The position numbers were made by a program, and so were the translations under genes. DNA of 64,000 nt from Synechococcales cyanobacterium CNB (GTDB lineage Bacteria; Planctomycetota; Phycisphaerae; Phycisphaerales; UBA1924), in the NCBI GenBank assembly GCA_030263455.1, contig SZOZ01000006.1:81285-145284 (forward strand), read 5' to 3'. Shown here piece by piece: positions 43,705 through 50,783 of the stretch. The notes beneath the pieces were generated by a model. It worked only from the letters and a program-made list of their open reading frames with translations, searched no databases and was not told the DNA's origin. Position 1 is the first letter of the stretch, and each line of letters opens with the position of its first letter.

Positions 43705-45339
43705 TCACCGCATCCCCGGCGGCCTCACGAACGCACGCGATGCGAACCGGTACGACGCCAACGCCCCGAACAGCATCCACAAATAGTTGTTGTTGTACGT
43801 CCCGTATGCCGTCCTGATCGCCGATATGCGGTCCGCGCCGACCCACCCGCTCGACACCTCCGGCAGCGGCCAGACCGACCCCGCGATCGCCGCCAACGTC
43901 GCCGCCACAGCGCACAATCCGAGCCTCCAGTCACCGCGGCCCGCCACTCGCAACGCCACCGACCCCACGAACGCCCCCAGCGGCCACACCAGCGAGTCCA
44001 ACCGCCGACTCGTCAGGTGCGCAAGCAGCAACCACACCCCCAAACCCACCACCGCCGCCGCCCATGCCGACACCATGCCGGCAATCCGCCGCCCCTGCGC
44101 AGAGCCTTCGCCCGAGGCGGGCCCTGCACTCGGGGCGCGGCCTTGCAGGCCCCGTCTCCATTCCTCCCTCTCCCCCCCACCCCATCCCCCCCCCTCCAGC
44201 CTCTCCTCCAGTTCTCTCTCCAAGGCAAGCAGCCTGGGGTCGCCCCCCCCTTCCTCGTGCCTCGAAGCCCGGTACTCCCCCACCGCCTCCAGGTACCGCT
44301 CCGCCCTCTCGCGCACCTCGTCATCCCACCGCAGCCCCAGCGACCGGCACACGCGCTCCAGCTCCCCCGCCGGTGCGCTCACCAGCCCCTCGTACCGCAC
44401 CCGCACCAGCCGATCAGGCCCGAGCCGCAACTCGCGCGCATCTCTCAGGAACCGCCTCTCCGCCTCCATATATTCCACCACGATCCTCTCGCGCAGCGCA
44501 TCCTCGTCCGGCATCGCCTGCAGCGACTGCGACTCGAGCCGCCGATGCATCGCCACGTTCGATCGCACCACTTCCTCCGCCCGGCGCATGATGTGCACAA
44601 ATCGCACCCGGCCCCCGAACAGCCTGTCCAGCTCGCGCACCCGACCCGTGTGGCTCGGCGACTTGAGCGCGAGCGTCCGCCCTCGCTTGCCCGCGCTCAC
44701 CTTCCACGCGAACGCCGCCGCCGCGCGCCGCCACCGCCGCAACTCTCCCGCCGACAGCCCGTCGAGCGAATCGAACCGTCCCCACCGCTCGCGCTCCCGC
44801 ACCATCACCAGCCGGCCCGGCAGGCTCGACGCCAACGCCCAGTTGTTGTGCGCGAAGTCGTCCTCCGCCGGCCAGTCCGGCCCGAACGCAACCCCGTCCT
44901 GCGGCCGCGTGTTGGGCAGGAACGGCACCAGCGCCCACCCAAGGAACGCCCACGACAACCAGAACCCCTGCGGCGACATCGCCTGCACCCACCGCGGCGT
45001 CACCACGTCCGGGTGCGTCGCCAGCAGGTTGTGCAGGTGCGTCGTCCCCGACCGGAAATACCCCAGCACCACCACCACGTCCCGCCGCGGCACGAAACTC
45101 GCCTCGCGCCAACGGAACCGCCACACCAGCCACGCCCAGAGCAGCACCCGCTCCGGCAGCGTGATCGCCGTCGCCAGCACGCTCGTCCCCACCGCCGCCG
45201 CCAGCCGAACCCAGTACCGCGGCCCGATACGAAACCGGCACGTCCAGAGCAGCCGCACCCACACGTCCAGCGGCGCAAGCCCCATGAAGTGCCCGCCCGG
45301 AAGCGCGATCGGCGACCGAAAGCGTCGTTTCGTACTCAA
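43705..45339 (-). CDS. sulfotransferase family protein with C-terminal membrane segments and a palindrome insertion
   Basis: A 544-aa protein. A short basic N-terminus is followed by a PAPS-type sulfotransferase domain (about residues 85-385): VVVVLGYFRSGTTHLHNLLA (5'-phosphosulfate loop), LALKSPSHTGRVRELDRLFG and FVHIMRRAEEVVRSNV (3'-phosphate binding). Then come an acidic/Gly-rich stretch with RRGLQGRAPSAG encoded by a family-A palindrome, and a hydrophobic C-terminus with about four membrane segments. The TTG at 45339 was chosen because a TAGACT box ends 7 nt upstream; an ATG at 45285 is the alternative. It may sulfate a membrane-linked acceptor; the substrate is unknown. Confidence 0.8.
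   Translation of the reverse strand: MSTKRRFRSPIALPGGHFMGLAPLDVWVRLLWTCRFRIGPRYWVRLAAAVGTSVLATAITLPERVLLWAWLVWRFRWREASFVPRRDVVVVLGYFRSGTTHLHNLLATHPDVVTPRWVQAMSPQGFWLSWAFLGWALVPFLPNTRPQDGVAFGPDWPAEDDFAHNNWALASSLPGRLVMVRERERWGRFDSLDGLSAGELRRWRRAAAAFAWKVSAGKRGRTLALKSPSHTGRVRELDRLFGGRVRFVHIMRRAEEVVRSNVAMHRRLESQSLQAMPDEDALRERIVVEYMEAERRFLRDARELRLGPDRLVRVRYEGLVSAPAGELERVCRSLGLRWDDEVRERAERYLEAVGEYRASRHEEGGGDPRLLALERELEERLEGGGWGGGEREEWRRGLQGRAPSAGPASGEGSAQGRRIAGMVSAWAAAVVGLGVWLLLAHLTSRRLDSLVWPLGAFVGSVALRVAGRGDWRLGLCAVAATLAAIAGSVWPLPEVSSGWVGADRISAIRTAYGTYNNNYLWMLFGALASYRFASRAFVRPPGMR
44129..44159 (+). repeat. palindromic repeat family A, copy A4 (inside sulfotransferase gene)
   Basis: CTCGGGGCGCGGCCTTGCAG followed by GCCCCGTCTCC and a pyrimidine tract. 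It lies in frame at about residues 394-404 of the sulfotransferase, in the linker between the enzyme domain and the membrane segments, and encodes RRGLQGRAPS. Confidence 0.78.
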
Positions 45340-45346
45340 GGGCGGG

Positions 45347-45352
45347 AGTCTA
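45347..45352 (-). promoter_or_regulatory. -10 element for leaderless sulfotransferase mRNA
   Basis: TAGACT on the minus strand, ending 7 nt before the TTG at 45339. Confidence 0.45.
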
Positions 45353-45397
45353 CCGGGCCAGGGTCGAAACCGCGACGCTACGAGCCGACAATACCCC

Positions 45398-46714
45398 ATG
45401 CCCGCAGCCACACTCCCCGCTCCCACCGCCCCGCCCTTCGCCGACCCGCGCCTCCACGCCATCCGCGACAAGGCGCTCGCCGGCGAACGCCTCACGCTCG
45501 ACGACGGCGACCTCCTCTACACCACACGCGACATCTGGACAGTCTGCGAACTGGCCGACACCGTCCGCCGACGCCTCCACGGCGACGCCGCCTACTACAA
45601 CGTCAACCGCCATTTCAACTATTCCAACGTCTGCGCCCTCTCCTGCAAGTTCTGCGACTTCTACGCCAAGCGCGGCGATGCCCACGCCTACACCCGCTCG
45701 CTCGACGACGCCCGCGCCGAGGCCCGCCGCGCCGTCGATGCGGGTGCGACCGAGATCCACATCGTCGGCGGCCTCGACCCCTACCTGCCTTGGGACTACT
45801 ACCCCGACCTTCTCCGCGCCATCCGCGACGAAGCCCCGACCCTGCACATCAAGGCCTTCACCGCCGTCGAGATCGTCCACCTCGCCAGGATCGCGAAGGT
45901 CTACAAGCAGGCCGACCGGCGCGCCGGCATCCGCTGGGTGCTCGAACTCCTCATCGACGCCGGCCTCGGCTCGCTCCCCGGCGGCGGCGCGGAGGTCTTC
46001 GACGACCGCGTCCACGACGAGGCCTTCAAGGGCAAAATCCGTTCCGACGTCTGGCTCGACGTTCACCGCACCGCGCACGAGCTCGGCCTCAACACCAACG
46101 CCACCATCCTCTACGGACACGTCGAGGACCGACACGAGCGGCTCGTCCACATGGACATGCTGCGGTGCGCACAGGACGAGGCCCTGGCGAGGATGGGGTA
46201 CGAAAGGATCAAGCCATCAAGCCACCAAGGCGCCGGCGGCGCGATCACGCTCACTCGCCCGGGCGTGCCCCTCCCGCAGCCGGATCGACGCCTCTCGACC
46301 CATCGATCCCCTGATCCCTCGCCGTGCGGCTACTTCCAGACCATCATCCCCCTCCCCTTCTTCCCCGATGGCAGCGAGCTCCAACACCTCCCCGGCCCCA
46401 GCGGCCTGGAAAACCTCCGCACGCTCGCCGTCGCACGGCTCATGCTCGACAACTTCCCCCACGTCAAGGCCTTCTGGATCATGCAGACCCTCCCCATGGC
46501 CCAACTCATGCTCCAGTGCGGCGCGGACGACATCGACGGCACCGTCGTCTGGTACGACATCACCAAAGTCGGCGGCGCAACCACCCACCAGGAAGTCGAT
46601 GTCTGGACCCTCCAGAAAGCCATACGCGAAGCCGGCTTCACACCCATCGAACGCGACACCCTCTACCGCCGCGTCGAACGCGAAGCCCAACACGCTCAGA
46701 GCCGCGGGCTTTAG
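45398..46714 (+). CDS. mqnE: aminofutalosine synthase MqnE (radical SAM) with in-frame insertion
   Basis: A 438-aa radical SAM enzyme of the futalosine route to menaquinone. The cluster motif is CALSCKFCDFY (CxxxCxxC, about residues 78-85), preceded by YYNVNRHFNYSNV, then GATEIHIVGGLDPYLPWDYY, HIKAFTAVEIVHL, LGSLPGGGAEVFDDRV and TNATILYGHVEDRHERLVHM. The family then runs directly into GGFQ-FIPL. Here about 50 extra residues (about 261-311, including SSHQGAGGAITLTRPG) separate CAQDEA from YFQTIIPLPFFPDG. The last residues HAQSRGL and the TAG stop come from a family-B palindrome. Normal MqnE is about 370-390 aa. Activity is likely but unproven. Confidence 0.87.
   Translation: MPAATLPAPTAPPFADPRLHAIRDKALAGERLTLDDGDLLYTTRDIWTVCELADTVRRRLHGDAAYYNVNRHFNYSNVCALSCKFCDFYAKRGDAHAYTRSLDDARAEARRAVDAGATEIHIVGGLDPYLPWDYYPDLLRAIRDEAPTLHIKAFTAVEIVHLARIAKVYKQADRRAGIRWVLELLIDAGLGSLPGGGAEVFDDRVHDEAFKGKIRSDVWLDVHRTAHELGLNTNATILYGHVEDRHERLVHMDMLRCAQDEALARMGYERIKPSSHQGAGGAITLTRPGVPLPQPDRRLSTHRSPDPSPCGYFQTIIPLPFFPDGSELQHLPGPSGLENLRTLAVARLMLDNFPHVKAFWIMQTLPMAQLMLQCGADDIDGTVVWYDITKVGGATTHQEVDVWTLQKAIREAGFTPIERDTLYRRVEREAQHAQSRGL
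46180..46331 (+). repeat. in-frame insertion in mqnE with short ATCAAGCC repeats
   Basis: About 150 bp of non-family sequence inside mqnE. It contains GGATCAAGCCATCAAGCCAC near 46207-46226 and CCATCGATCCCCTGATCCCT near 46300-46319, resembling intergenic filler rather than coding sequence. The boundaries are approximate, judged from where the MqnE pattern stops and resumes. Confidence 0.55.
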
Positions 46715-46721
46715 CCCGCGC
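46696..46721 (+). repeat. palindromic repeat family B, copy B1 (supplies mqnE stop)
   Basis: GAGCCGCGGGCTTTAGCCCG core. The TAG inside GGGCTTTAGCCC is the stop codon of mqnE. Confidence 0.75.
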
Positions 46722-46732
46722 ATCCTTCCATC

Positions 46733-46759
46733 TCAGAGCCGCGGGCTTTAGCCCGCGCA
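46733..46759 (+). repeat. palindromic repeat family B, copy B2
   Basis: A direct repeat of B1, 37 bp further on, identical over the GAGCCGCGGGCTTTAGCCCG core. Confidence 0.75.
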
Positions 46760-46784
46760 CGCTCTCGCTTCCGACCCTCGCGCT

Positions 46785-47387
46785 CTACCCCGCACGCTCA
46801 TCCGACGCACGCCACACGACCAACGCCCCGATCTGCTCCCACACGTACCGCAACGCCCCGTCCACCGATGGTGCGTTCGTGAGGAGCCGCCTGGACCCAT
46901 GGCGTGTCCACCATGAGGGAGCGCCGGGCTTGCCGAAGCGCTGCGTCAACCTGCGCGACGAGACCCCCTTGAAGCGCTGAAGCAGCGCCGCACCCTCAAG
47001 GCTCGTTGACGCGACGACCAGGTGAACGTGCGTCGCCATAATCGCGCCGACGAGAACTCGCACGTCGCCGCGCCGCTCCACCTCGCCGAACGCATCCGCG
47101 CAAACACGCGCGTTCGCCCGATCCAGAACCACCCGCACTCCCCGCATCCGCGCCCGCGCCTTCTCCATGAGCGATGGCATGTCCGCGTCGTACGCCGATC
47201 CCACGACGTTGTGAATCACACAGCCCCCATCCTCACACGGCACAGGACTCACGAACCCACGCGAGTCTCCGGGAAGCCACGTGCCATAGGTCGTCCACGT
47301 GAGCAGGTACGTCCCCCCACGCCCCTCCCCGCTCGAACGCCCGCGCTCAGCCATGGACGCATCCGGAATGTACGTCTCGTCGCCCAT
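46785..47387 (-). CDS. Y1/HUH transposase-like protein (RAYT relative)
   Basis: A 200-aa protein. It has YLLTWTTYGTWLPGDSRGFV near the N-terminus, the HUH-type metal site VGAIMATHVHLVVAS (about residues 115-129), LQRFKGVSSRRLTQRFG, then WWTRHGSRRLL and ALRYVWEQ. This matches a branch of REP-associated transposase-like proteins. At the position where Y1 transposases usually carry the catalytic Tyr, this branch has W-TRHGSRR, so strand transfer may need a different Tyr (for instance in RYVWEQ) or may be lost. Family-B palindromes on both sides are its probable substrates. The start is uncertain. Confidence 0.75.
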   Translation of the reverse strand: MGDETYIPDASMAERGRSSGEGRGGTYLLTWTTYGTWLPGDSRGFVSPVPCEDGGCVIHNVVGSAYDADMPSLMEKARARMRGVRVVLDRANARVCADAFGEVERRGDVRVLVGAIMATHVHLVVASTSLEGAALLQRFKGVSSRRLTQRFGKPGAPSWWTRHGSRRLLTNAPSVDGALRYVWEQIGALVVWRASDERAG

Positions 47388-47516
47388 GTGTGGTCAACCT
47401 ACCAAGCCTCGGGAACGCGCGCCCGAGTCCCCGACCGAGTGGAGAGGCATGACGTGTGCGAGGCAGTCAAGGCGACGCAGAACCGCGTGGGGTATAGCCG
47501 GGCGGAGGCACAACGA

Positions 47517-47542
47517 CGTGGGCTGAAGCCCACGGCTCCGAG
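47517..47542 (-). repeat. palindromic repeat family B, copy B3
   Basis: Minus-strand version of the core, GAGCCGTGGGCTTCAGCCCA. It is oriented opposite to B4, with 11 bp between them, forming a REPIN-like doublet. Confidence 0.7.
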
Positions 47543-47553
47543 TCCCTCCCCAC

Positions 47554-47582
47554 TCCGAGCCGCGGGCTTCAGCCCGCGCTCC
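47554..47582 (+). repeat. palindromic repeat family B, copy B4
   Basis: GAGCCGCGGGCTTCAGCCCG core, ending 3 bp before the stop codon of the alcohol dehydrogenase gene. Confidence 0.7.
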
Positions 47583-47585
47583 ACC

Positions 47586-48629
47586 CTACCTCCAATCCAC
47601 AACCACCTTCCCGAACTGCTCCCCCGCCTCAATCCGTCCGTACGCCTCGACGCACTCCTCGGGCCGGAACACCCGGTCCACCGCCGGCCGCATCGCGCCC
47701 GCCCGCAGCAGGCTCGCCACCTCGCGAAACTCCTCGTTCGACCCCATCGTGGACCCGAGCACGCGCAGCTGGTTCCAGAAGATGCGCGCCAGGTCCGTGG
47801 TCGCGTCCGGCCCGGTGGTGCAGCCCGGCGTCACGTACGCCCCCCCCCTCGCCAGGCTTCGGATGCACGCCAAGTGCGTCGCCTTGCCCACCGAGTCCAC
47901 CGCCACGTCCACGCCGCGCTTCTTCGTCCACGCCCGGACTTCCTTCGACCAGTCCTGCCCCGTGTCGTGGATCAGGCACGCCGCTCCCAGTTCGCGCGCC
48001 CGCTCCAGTTTCCACGGGTGCCGGCTCGTCACCGCCGCCGCGCACCCGAAGTGCCGCGCGATCGCCAGCGCGGCCGTCGCCACCCCCCCCCCGATCCCCG
48101 TGATCACCACGCTCTGCCCGGCCCGCAGCCCCGCCTTCGTCACCATCATCGACCACGCCGTCAGCGCACACAGCCCGAACGCCGCGGCCTCCACCGGGTC
48201 CGTCTCCCCCACGTCCGCCAGGTTGTCCGCCGGCACGACAAACCGCTCCGCGTGCGCCCCGAACCGGTGCTCGCCGATCAACTCATACTCGGGCGCGAGC
48301 GTCGAGCCGGGCGGATCATCCGCCCTCGCTCCCCGCAGAATCCGCACGGCCGCGTTGAAGATCACCCGCCGACCAACCCACGCCGCGTCCACGTCTTCGC
48401 CGGCCGACTCCACCACGCCGCACCCGTCGCACCCCGACACCCGCGGGTACCCGAGGTCCAGCCCCGGCACCCCACGCCCCACCCACAAGTCCATGTGGTT
48501 GAACGCCGAGCACAGCGTCCGCACGACCACGCACCCACGCCCCGGCGGCCCCACGTCCGGCCAGTCCGCGCGCAGCGAGACGTTCGGAGCAACCGGCGAC
48601 CCCTGACGAACGACCACGATGGCTCTCAT
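47586..48629 (-). CDS. zinc-type alcohol dehydrogenase / quinone reductase-like protein
   Basis: A 347-aa medium-chain dehydrogenase/reductase. The catalytic-zinc Cys lies in VVRTLCSAFNHMDLWVGRGV, the GDEVxx-type segment is VSGCDGCGVVESAGEDVD, and the Rossmann motif is VVITGIGGGVATAALAIARH followed by VTSRHPWKLERARELGA. The structural-zinc loop of classical ADHs is not evident, so it is closer to the YhdH/quinone-oxidoreductase-like branch. Substrate is unknown. A TATCGT box ends 6 nt before the ATG, indicating a leaderless mRNA. A family-B palindrome abuts the stop codon. Confidence 0.87.
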   Translation of the reverse strand: MRAIVVVRQGSPVAPNVSLRADWPDVGPPGRGCVVVRTLCSAFNHMDLWVGRGVPGLDLGYPRVSGCDGCGVVESAGEDVDAAWVGRRVIFNAAVRILRGARADDPPGSTLAPEYELIGEHRFGAHAERFVVPADNLADVGETDPVEAAAFGLCALTAWSMMVTKAGLRAGQSVVITGIGGGVATAALAIARHFGCAAAVTSRHPWKLERARELGAACLIHDTGQDWSKEVRAWTKKRGVDVAVDSVGKATHLACIRSLARGGAYVTPGCTTGPDATTDLARIFWNQLRVLGSTMGSNEEFREVASLLRAGAMRPAVDRVFRPEECVEAYGRIEAGEQFGKVVVDWR

Positions 48630-48635
48630 GCCGAC

Positions 48636-48641
48636 ACGATA
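48636..48641 (-). promoter_or_regulatory. -10 element for leaderless alcohol dehydrogenase mRNA
   Basis: TATCGT on the minus strand, ending 6 nt before the ATG at 48629. Confidence 0.5.
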
Positions 48642-48691
48642 CCGCGCACGCGAACCCCGCGCGCTCTCGGCGTGCCCGACTCATTCACGCA

Positions 48692-49084
48692 TCACCCCTG
48701 CACAGTCGGCTGACCGGCCACGTGCTTCAGGCCCCGGCGGCGGTCGCGCAGACGACGGCTCTTGCCCGCGCGGTCGCGCAGGAAGTAGAGCTTCGCCCGC
48801 CGGGCGTCGCCGCGCCGGACGACCTCGAACTTCGCGATCAACGGCGAGTTGATCGGCCACGTCCGCTCGATCCCCACGTCGTCCACCACGCGCCGCACCG
48901 TGATCATCTCGTTGATCCCGCGCCCCTTGCGCGAGATCAGCACGCCCTGGTACACCTGGATGCGTTCCTTGTCGCCCTCCACGATGCGGGCGTGCACGTT
49001 GATCGTGTCGCCGATGTCCATGACCGGCACGTCGGACTTCAACTGCCCGGCGTTGATGCTCTCGATCATCTGCTGCATGCCCAT
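48692..49084 (-). CDS. rplS: 50S ribosomal protein bL19
   Basis: A 130-aa protein. GDTINVHARIVEGDKERIQV, YQGVLISRKGRGINEMITVR and the C-terminal RRGDARRAKLYFLRDRAGKS are the bL19 signature; it lies at the 30S-50S interface. GAGG lies 7 nt before the ATG at 49084; the frame is open further upstream without homology. It ends the minus-strand rpsP-trmD-rplS group, 85 bp after trmD. Confidence 0.95.
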   Translation of the reverse strand: MGMQQMIESINAGQLKSDVPVMDIGDTINVHARIVEGDKERIQVYQGVLISRKGRGINEMITVRRVVDDVGIERTWPINSPLIAKFEVVRRGDARRAKLYFLRDRAGKSRRLRDRRRGLKHVAGQPTVQG

Positions 49085-49169
49085 ATGGCGAACCTCGCGT
49101 CCTGATGTCCACACCCCGCCGCGGCAGGGCAAACCCCCCGCCAACCCCCCGGCCACCGGGGGCGGAAGG

Positions 49170-49991
49170 CTATGCCCGCTCGGGACAGGGGTCTATCGCC
49201 CCCGAGGCCGCCCGCTCAGCCCCCAGCAAATCCGGGCGCCGCTCTCGCGTCCGCCTCACCATCTCCTCCAGCCTCCACCGCGCCACCGCCCGGTGGTCCC
49301 CGCTCACCAGCACCTCAGGCACCTCCATACCCTCCCACACCCGCGGCCTCGTGTAGTGCGGACAGTCCAGCAGCCTCGCACCTTCCGGAATGCCCAACTC
49401 ACGCGCAAGCCTCGGGTCGATCGGCGAGCCGTTCGGGTCCGTCGTCGGCACACCCCCGAACGAGTCCTCCGTCGCCGAGTCCTCATCCCCCAGCGCGCCA
49501 GGCAGCAACCGGATGATCGCGTCCATCAGCGCCATCGCCGCGATCTCGCCGCCCGACAGCACGTAGTCCCCCAGCGACACCTCCAGCGGCGCCAGCCGCT
49601 CGATCACACGCTCGTCGATCCCTTCGTACCGCCCCGCGATCAGCAGCAGCCGGGGCCGAGCCGCCAGCTCGCGCACCAGATCCTGCGTCAGCCGCACGCC
49701 CTGCGGCGTGAGCAGCACCCGTGTCACCGGACGAGCGTCCGCCGCCTCGACCACCCGTACCGCGTCCCACAGCGGCTGGCACGTCATCACCATCCCCGGC
49801 CCCCCACCGAAGGGCCGGTCGTCCGTCTTCTGGTGCTTGTCCGTCGTGTACGCACGCAGGTCGTGCGCGTGCCACTCGACCAGCCCCGCCGCACGCGCAC
49901 GCGCCGGGATCGATACCCCCAGCGCGCCCGGCGGCTCGGCCGCGAAGACCTCCGGAAACGTCGTCAGGATGTCGAACCGCAGCGCACCCAT
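49170..49991 (-). CDS. trmD: tRNA (guanine37-N1)-methyltransferase TrmD
   Basis: A 273-aa SpoU-TrmD (trefoil-knot) enzyme that makes m1G37 in tRNAs reading CNN codons and so prevents frameshifting. The motifs are RFDILTTFPEVFA at the start, TDDRPFGGGPGMVMTCQPLW (SAM/tRNA site), LLLIAGRYEGIDERVIE, SLGDYVLSGGEIAAMALMDA and the C-terminal LVSGDHRAVARWR. The ATG at 49991 gives the canonical start. It lies between rpsP and rplS, but no rimM is present, unlike the common rpsP-rimM-trmD-rplS order. A strong hairpin lies in the gap from rpsP. Confidence 0.95.
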   Translation of the reverse strand: MGALRFDILTTFPEVFAAEPPGALGVSIPARARAAGLVEWHAHDLRAYTTDKHQKTDDRPFGGGPGMVMTCQPLWDAVRVVEAADARPVTRVLLTPQGVRLTQDLVRELAARPRLLLIAGRYEGIDERVIERLAPLEVSLGDYVLSGGEIAAMALMDAIIRLLPGALGDEDSATEDSFGGVPTTDPNGSPIDPRLARELGIPEGARLLDCPHYTRPRVWEGMEVPEVLVSGDHRAVARWRLEEMVRRTRERRPDLLGAERAASGAIDPCPERA

Positions 49992-50042
49992 GATCGGCTC
50001 TTCATCCTTGGCACGCGGCACATCGGCCGCCCGATCCAAGCC

Positions 50043-50082
50043 CCCACAACAACAAAGCCCCGGGCAACCCGCCCGGGGCTTG
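50043..50082 (-). terminator. hairpin terminator/attenuator between rpsP and trmD
   Basis: AAGCCCCGGGC and GCCCGGGGCTT form a perfect 11-bp stem (50055-50065 with 50071-50081) and a 5-nt loop. On the minus strand it is followed by TTTGTTGTTGT, fitting an intrinsic terminator that would reduce trmD-rplS relative to rpsP. Confidence 0.65.
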
Positions 50083-50105
50083 ACGATCTTCCCTTCAATC
50101 CTCGC

Positions 50106-50447
50106 TCAGGCCTCGGCCGCCGCCGGCGTGGCCGCCTTCCGGGCCTCCACGCGCTTGCGGTCGATCTCCCGCTGCGCCTCCCACGCCTTGCGCTCCTCGG
50201 CCGTCAGCAGGTCGAGCCGCGCGAGCAGGTCGCGCACCGTGTCGCTCGGCTGCGCGCCGACGCTCAACCAGTGCCGCACGCGCTCGCCGTTCACGCTCAC
50301 CTGCTTGGCAGGGTCCGACGCCACCGGGTCGTACCACCCGAGGTTCTCGATCACGCGCCCGTCACGCCGGGTGCGCTTGGCGATCGCGTTGATGCGATAG
50401 AACGGGCGGTTGCGACGCCCCAGACGCTGAAGCCTGATCCGAACCAT
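50106..50447 (-). CDS. rpsP: 30S ribosomal protein bS16
   Basis: A 113-aa protein. MVRIRLQRLGRRNRPFYRIN, the WYDPVA segment and RHWLSVGAQPSDTVRDLL are characteristic of bS16, a primary 16S rRNA binding protein. The C-terminus has a charged helix and an Ala-rich tail, making it longer than the 82-aa E. coli protein. GGGAG precedes the ATG. Confidence 0.96.
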   Translation of the reverse strand: MVRIRLQRLGRRNRPFYRINAIAKRTRRDGRVIENLGWYDPVASDPAKQVSVNGERVRHWLSVGAQPSDTVRDLLARLDLLTAEERKAWEAQREIDRKRVEARKAATPAAAEA

Positions 50448-50783
50448 CCCGACTCCCTGCCGCGACGCGGCCTCTCGCTACGAACACCGCCGCCCCGAAG
50501 AGGCAGGCGTCATCGCTCGTTCTTGGACGTTTCTGCCGGCCCGGCCACACGCCGACCCGGTTCCGAGCGGGCACAAGTGTAGGCATATCCCCCGCTACCC
50601 CCACACCACCGCATCGCCCCCCGCGTTCCTCCTCATTTGGCCATTTGGCCATTTGGCCATTTAGCCCTTTGGCCCTTTGGCCCTTTGGCCCTTTGGCCCT
50701 TTGGCCCTTTGGCCCTTTGGCCATTTGGCCATTTGGCCATTTGGCCATTTGGCCATTTGGCCATTTGGCCCTTTGCACTGAAG
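50448..50783. other. 336-bp gap upstream of rpsP
   Basis: It holds the presumed promoter/leader of rpsP on the minus strand and, at its right side, the octamer tandem repeat. No gene is supported; the repeat is open in several frames but codes only for monotonous octapeptides. Confidence 0.6.
50634..50776. repeat. octamer tandem repeat CC(A/C)TTTGG
   Basis: Seventeen consecutive 8-bp units from 50641 plus a partial one before. They come in blocks: about four CCATTTGG (one reading CCATTTAG), seven CCCTTTGG, six CCATTTGG and a final CCCTTTGC. It is the only such array seen in the window and lies 7 bp from the 3' end of tRNA-Leu. Its low GC content contrasts with the surroundings. Confidence 0.9.

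Larger units (their letters stand above)
46696..47582 (-). mobile_element. RAYT-like gene with flanking family-B repeats
   Basis: A Y1-transposase-like gene (46785-47387, minus) has two direct family-B palindromes just after its 3' end (46696-46721, 46733-46759) and two inverted ones upstream of its 5' end (47517-47542, 47554-47582). This is the usual layout of a RAYT with its own REP sequences. Confidence 0.65.
47388..47585. other. 198-bp gap between RAYT-like gene and alcohol dehydrogenase gene
   Basis: It holds family-B copies B3 and B4 near its right end and no gene. The remaining about 130 bp next to the RAYT-like start presumably holds its promoter; no clear box was found. Confidence 0.5.

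Noticed and set aside
41632..46314. 1560-aa plus-strand open frame across dnaK, sulfotransferase and mqnE
   Set aside because: His/Arg/Pro-rich translation opposite or out of frame to three clearly identified genes.
50634..50776. CRISPR-like array
   Set aside because: The units are 8 bp and contiguous with no spacers; it is a tandem repeat.
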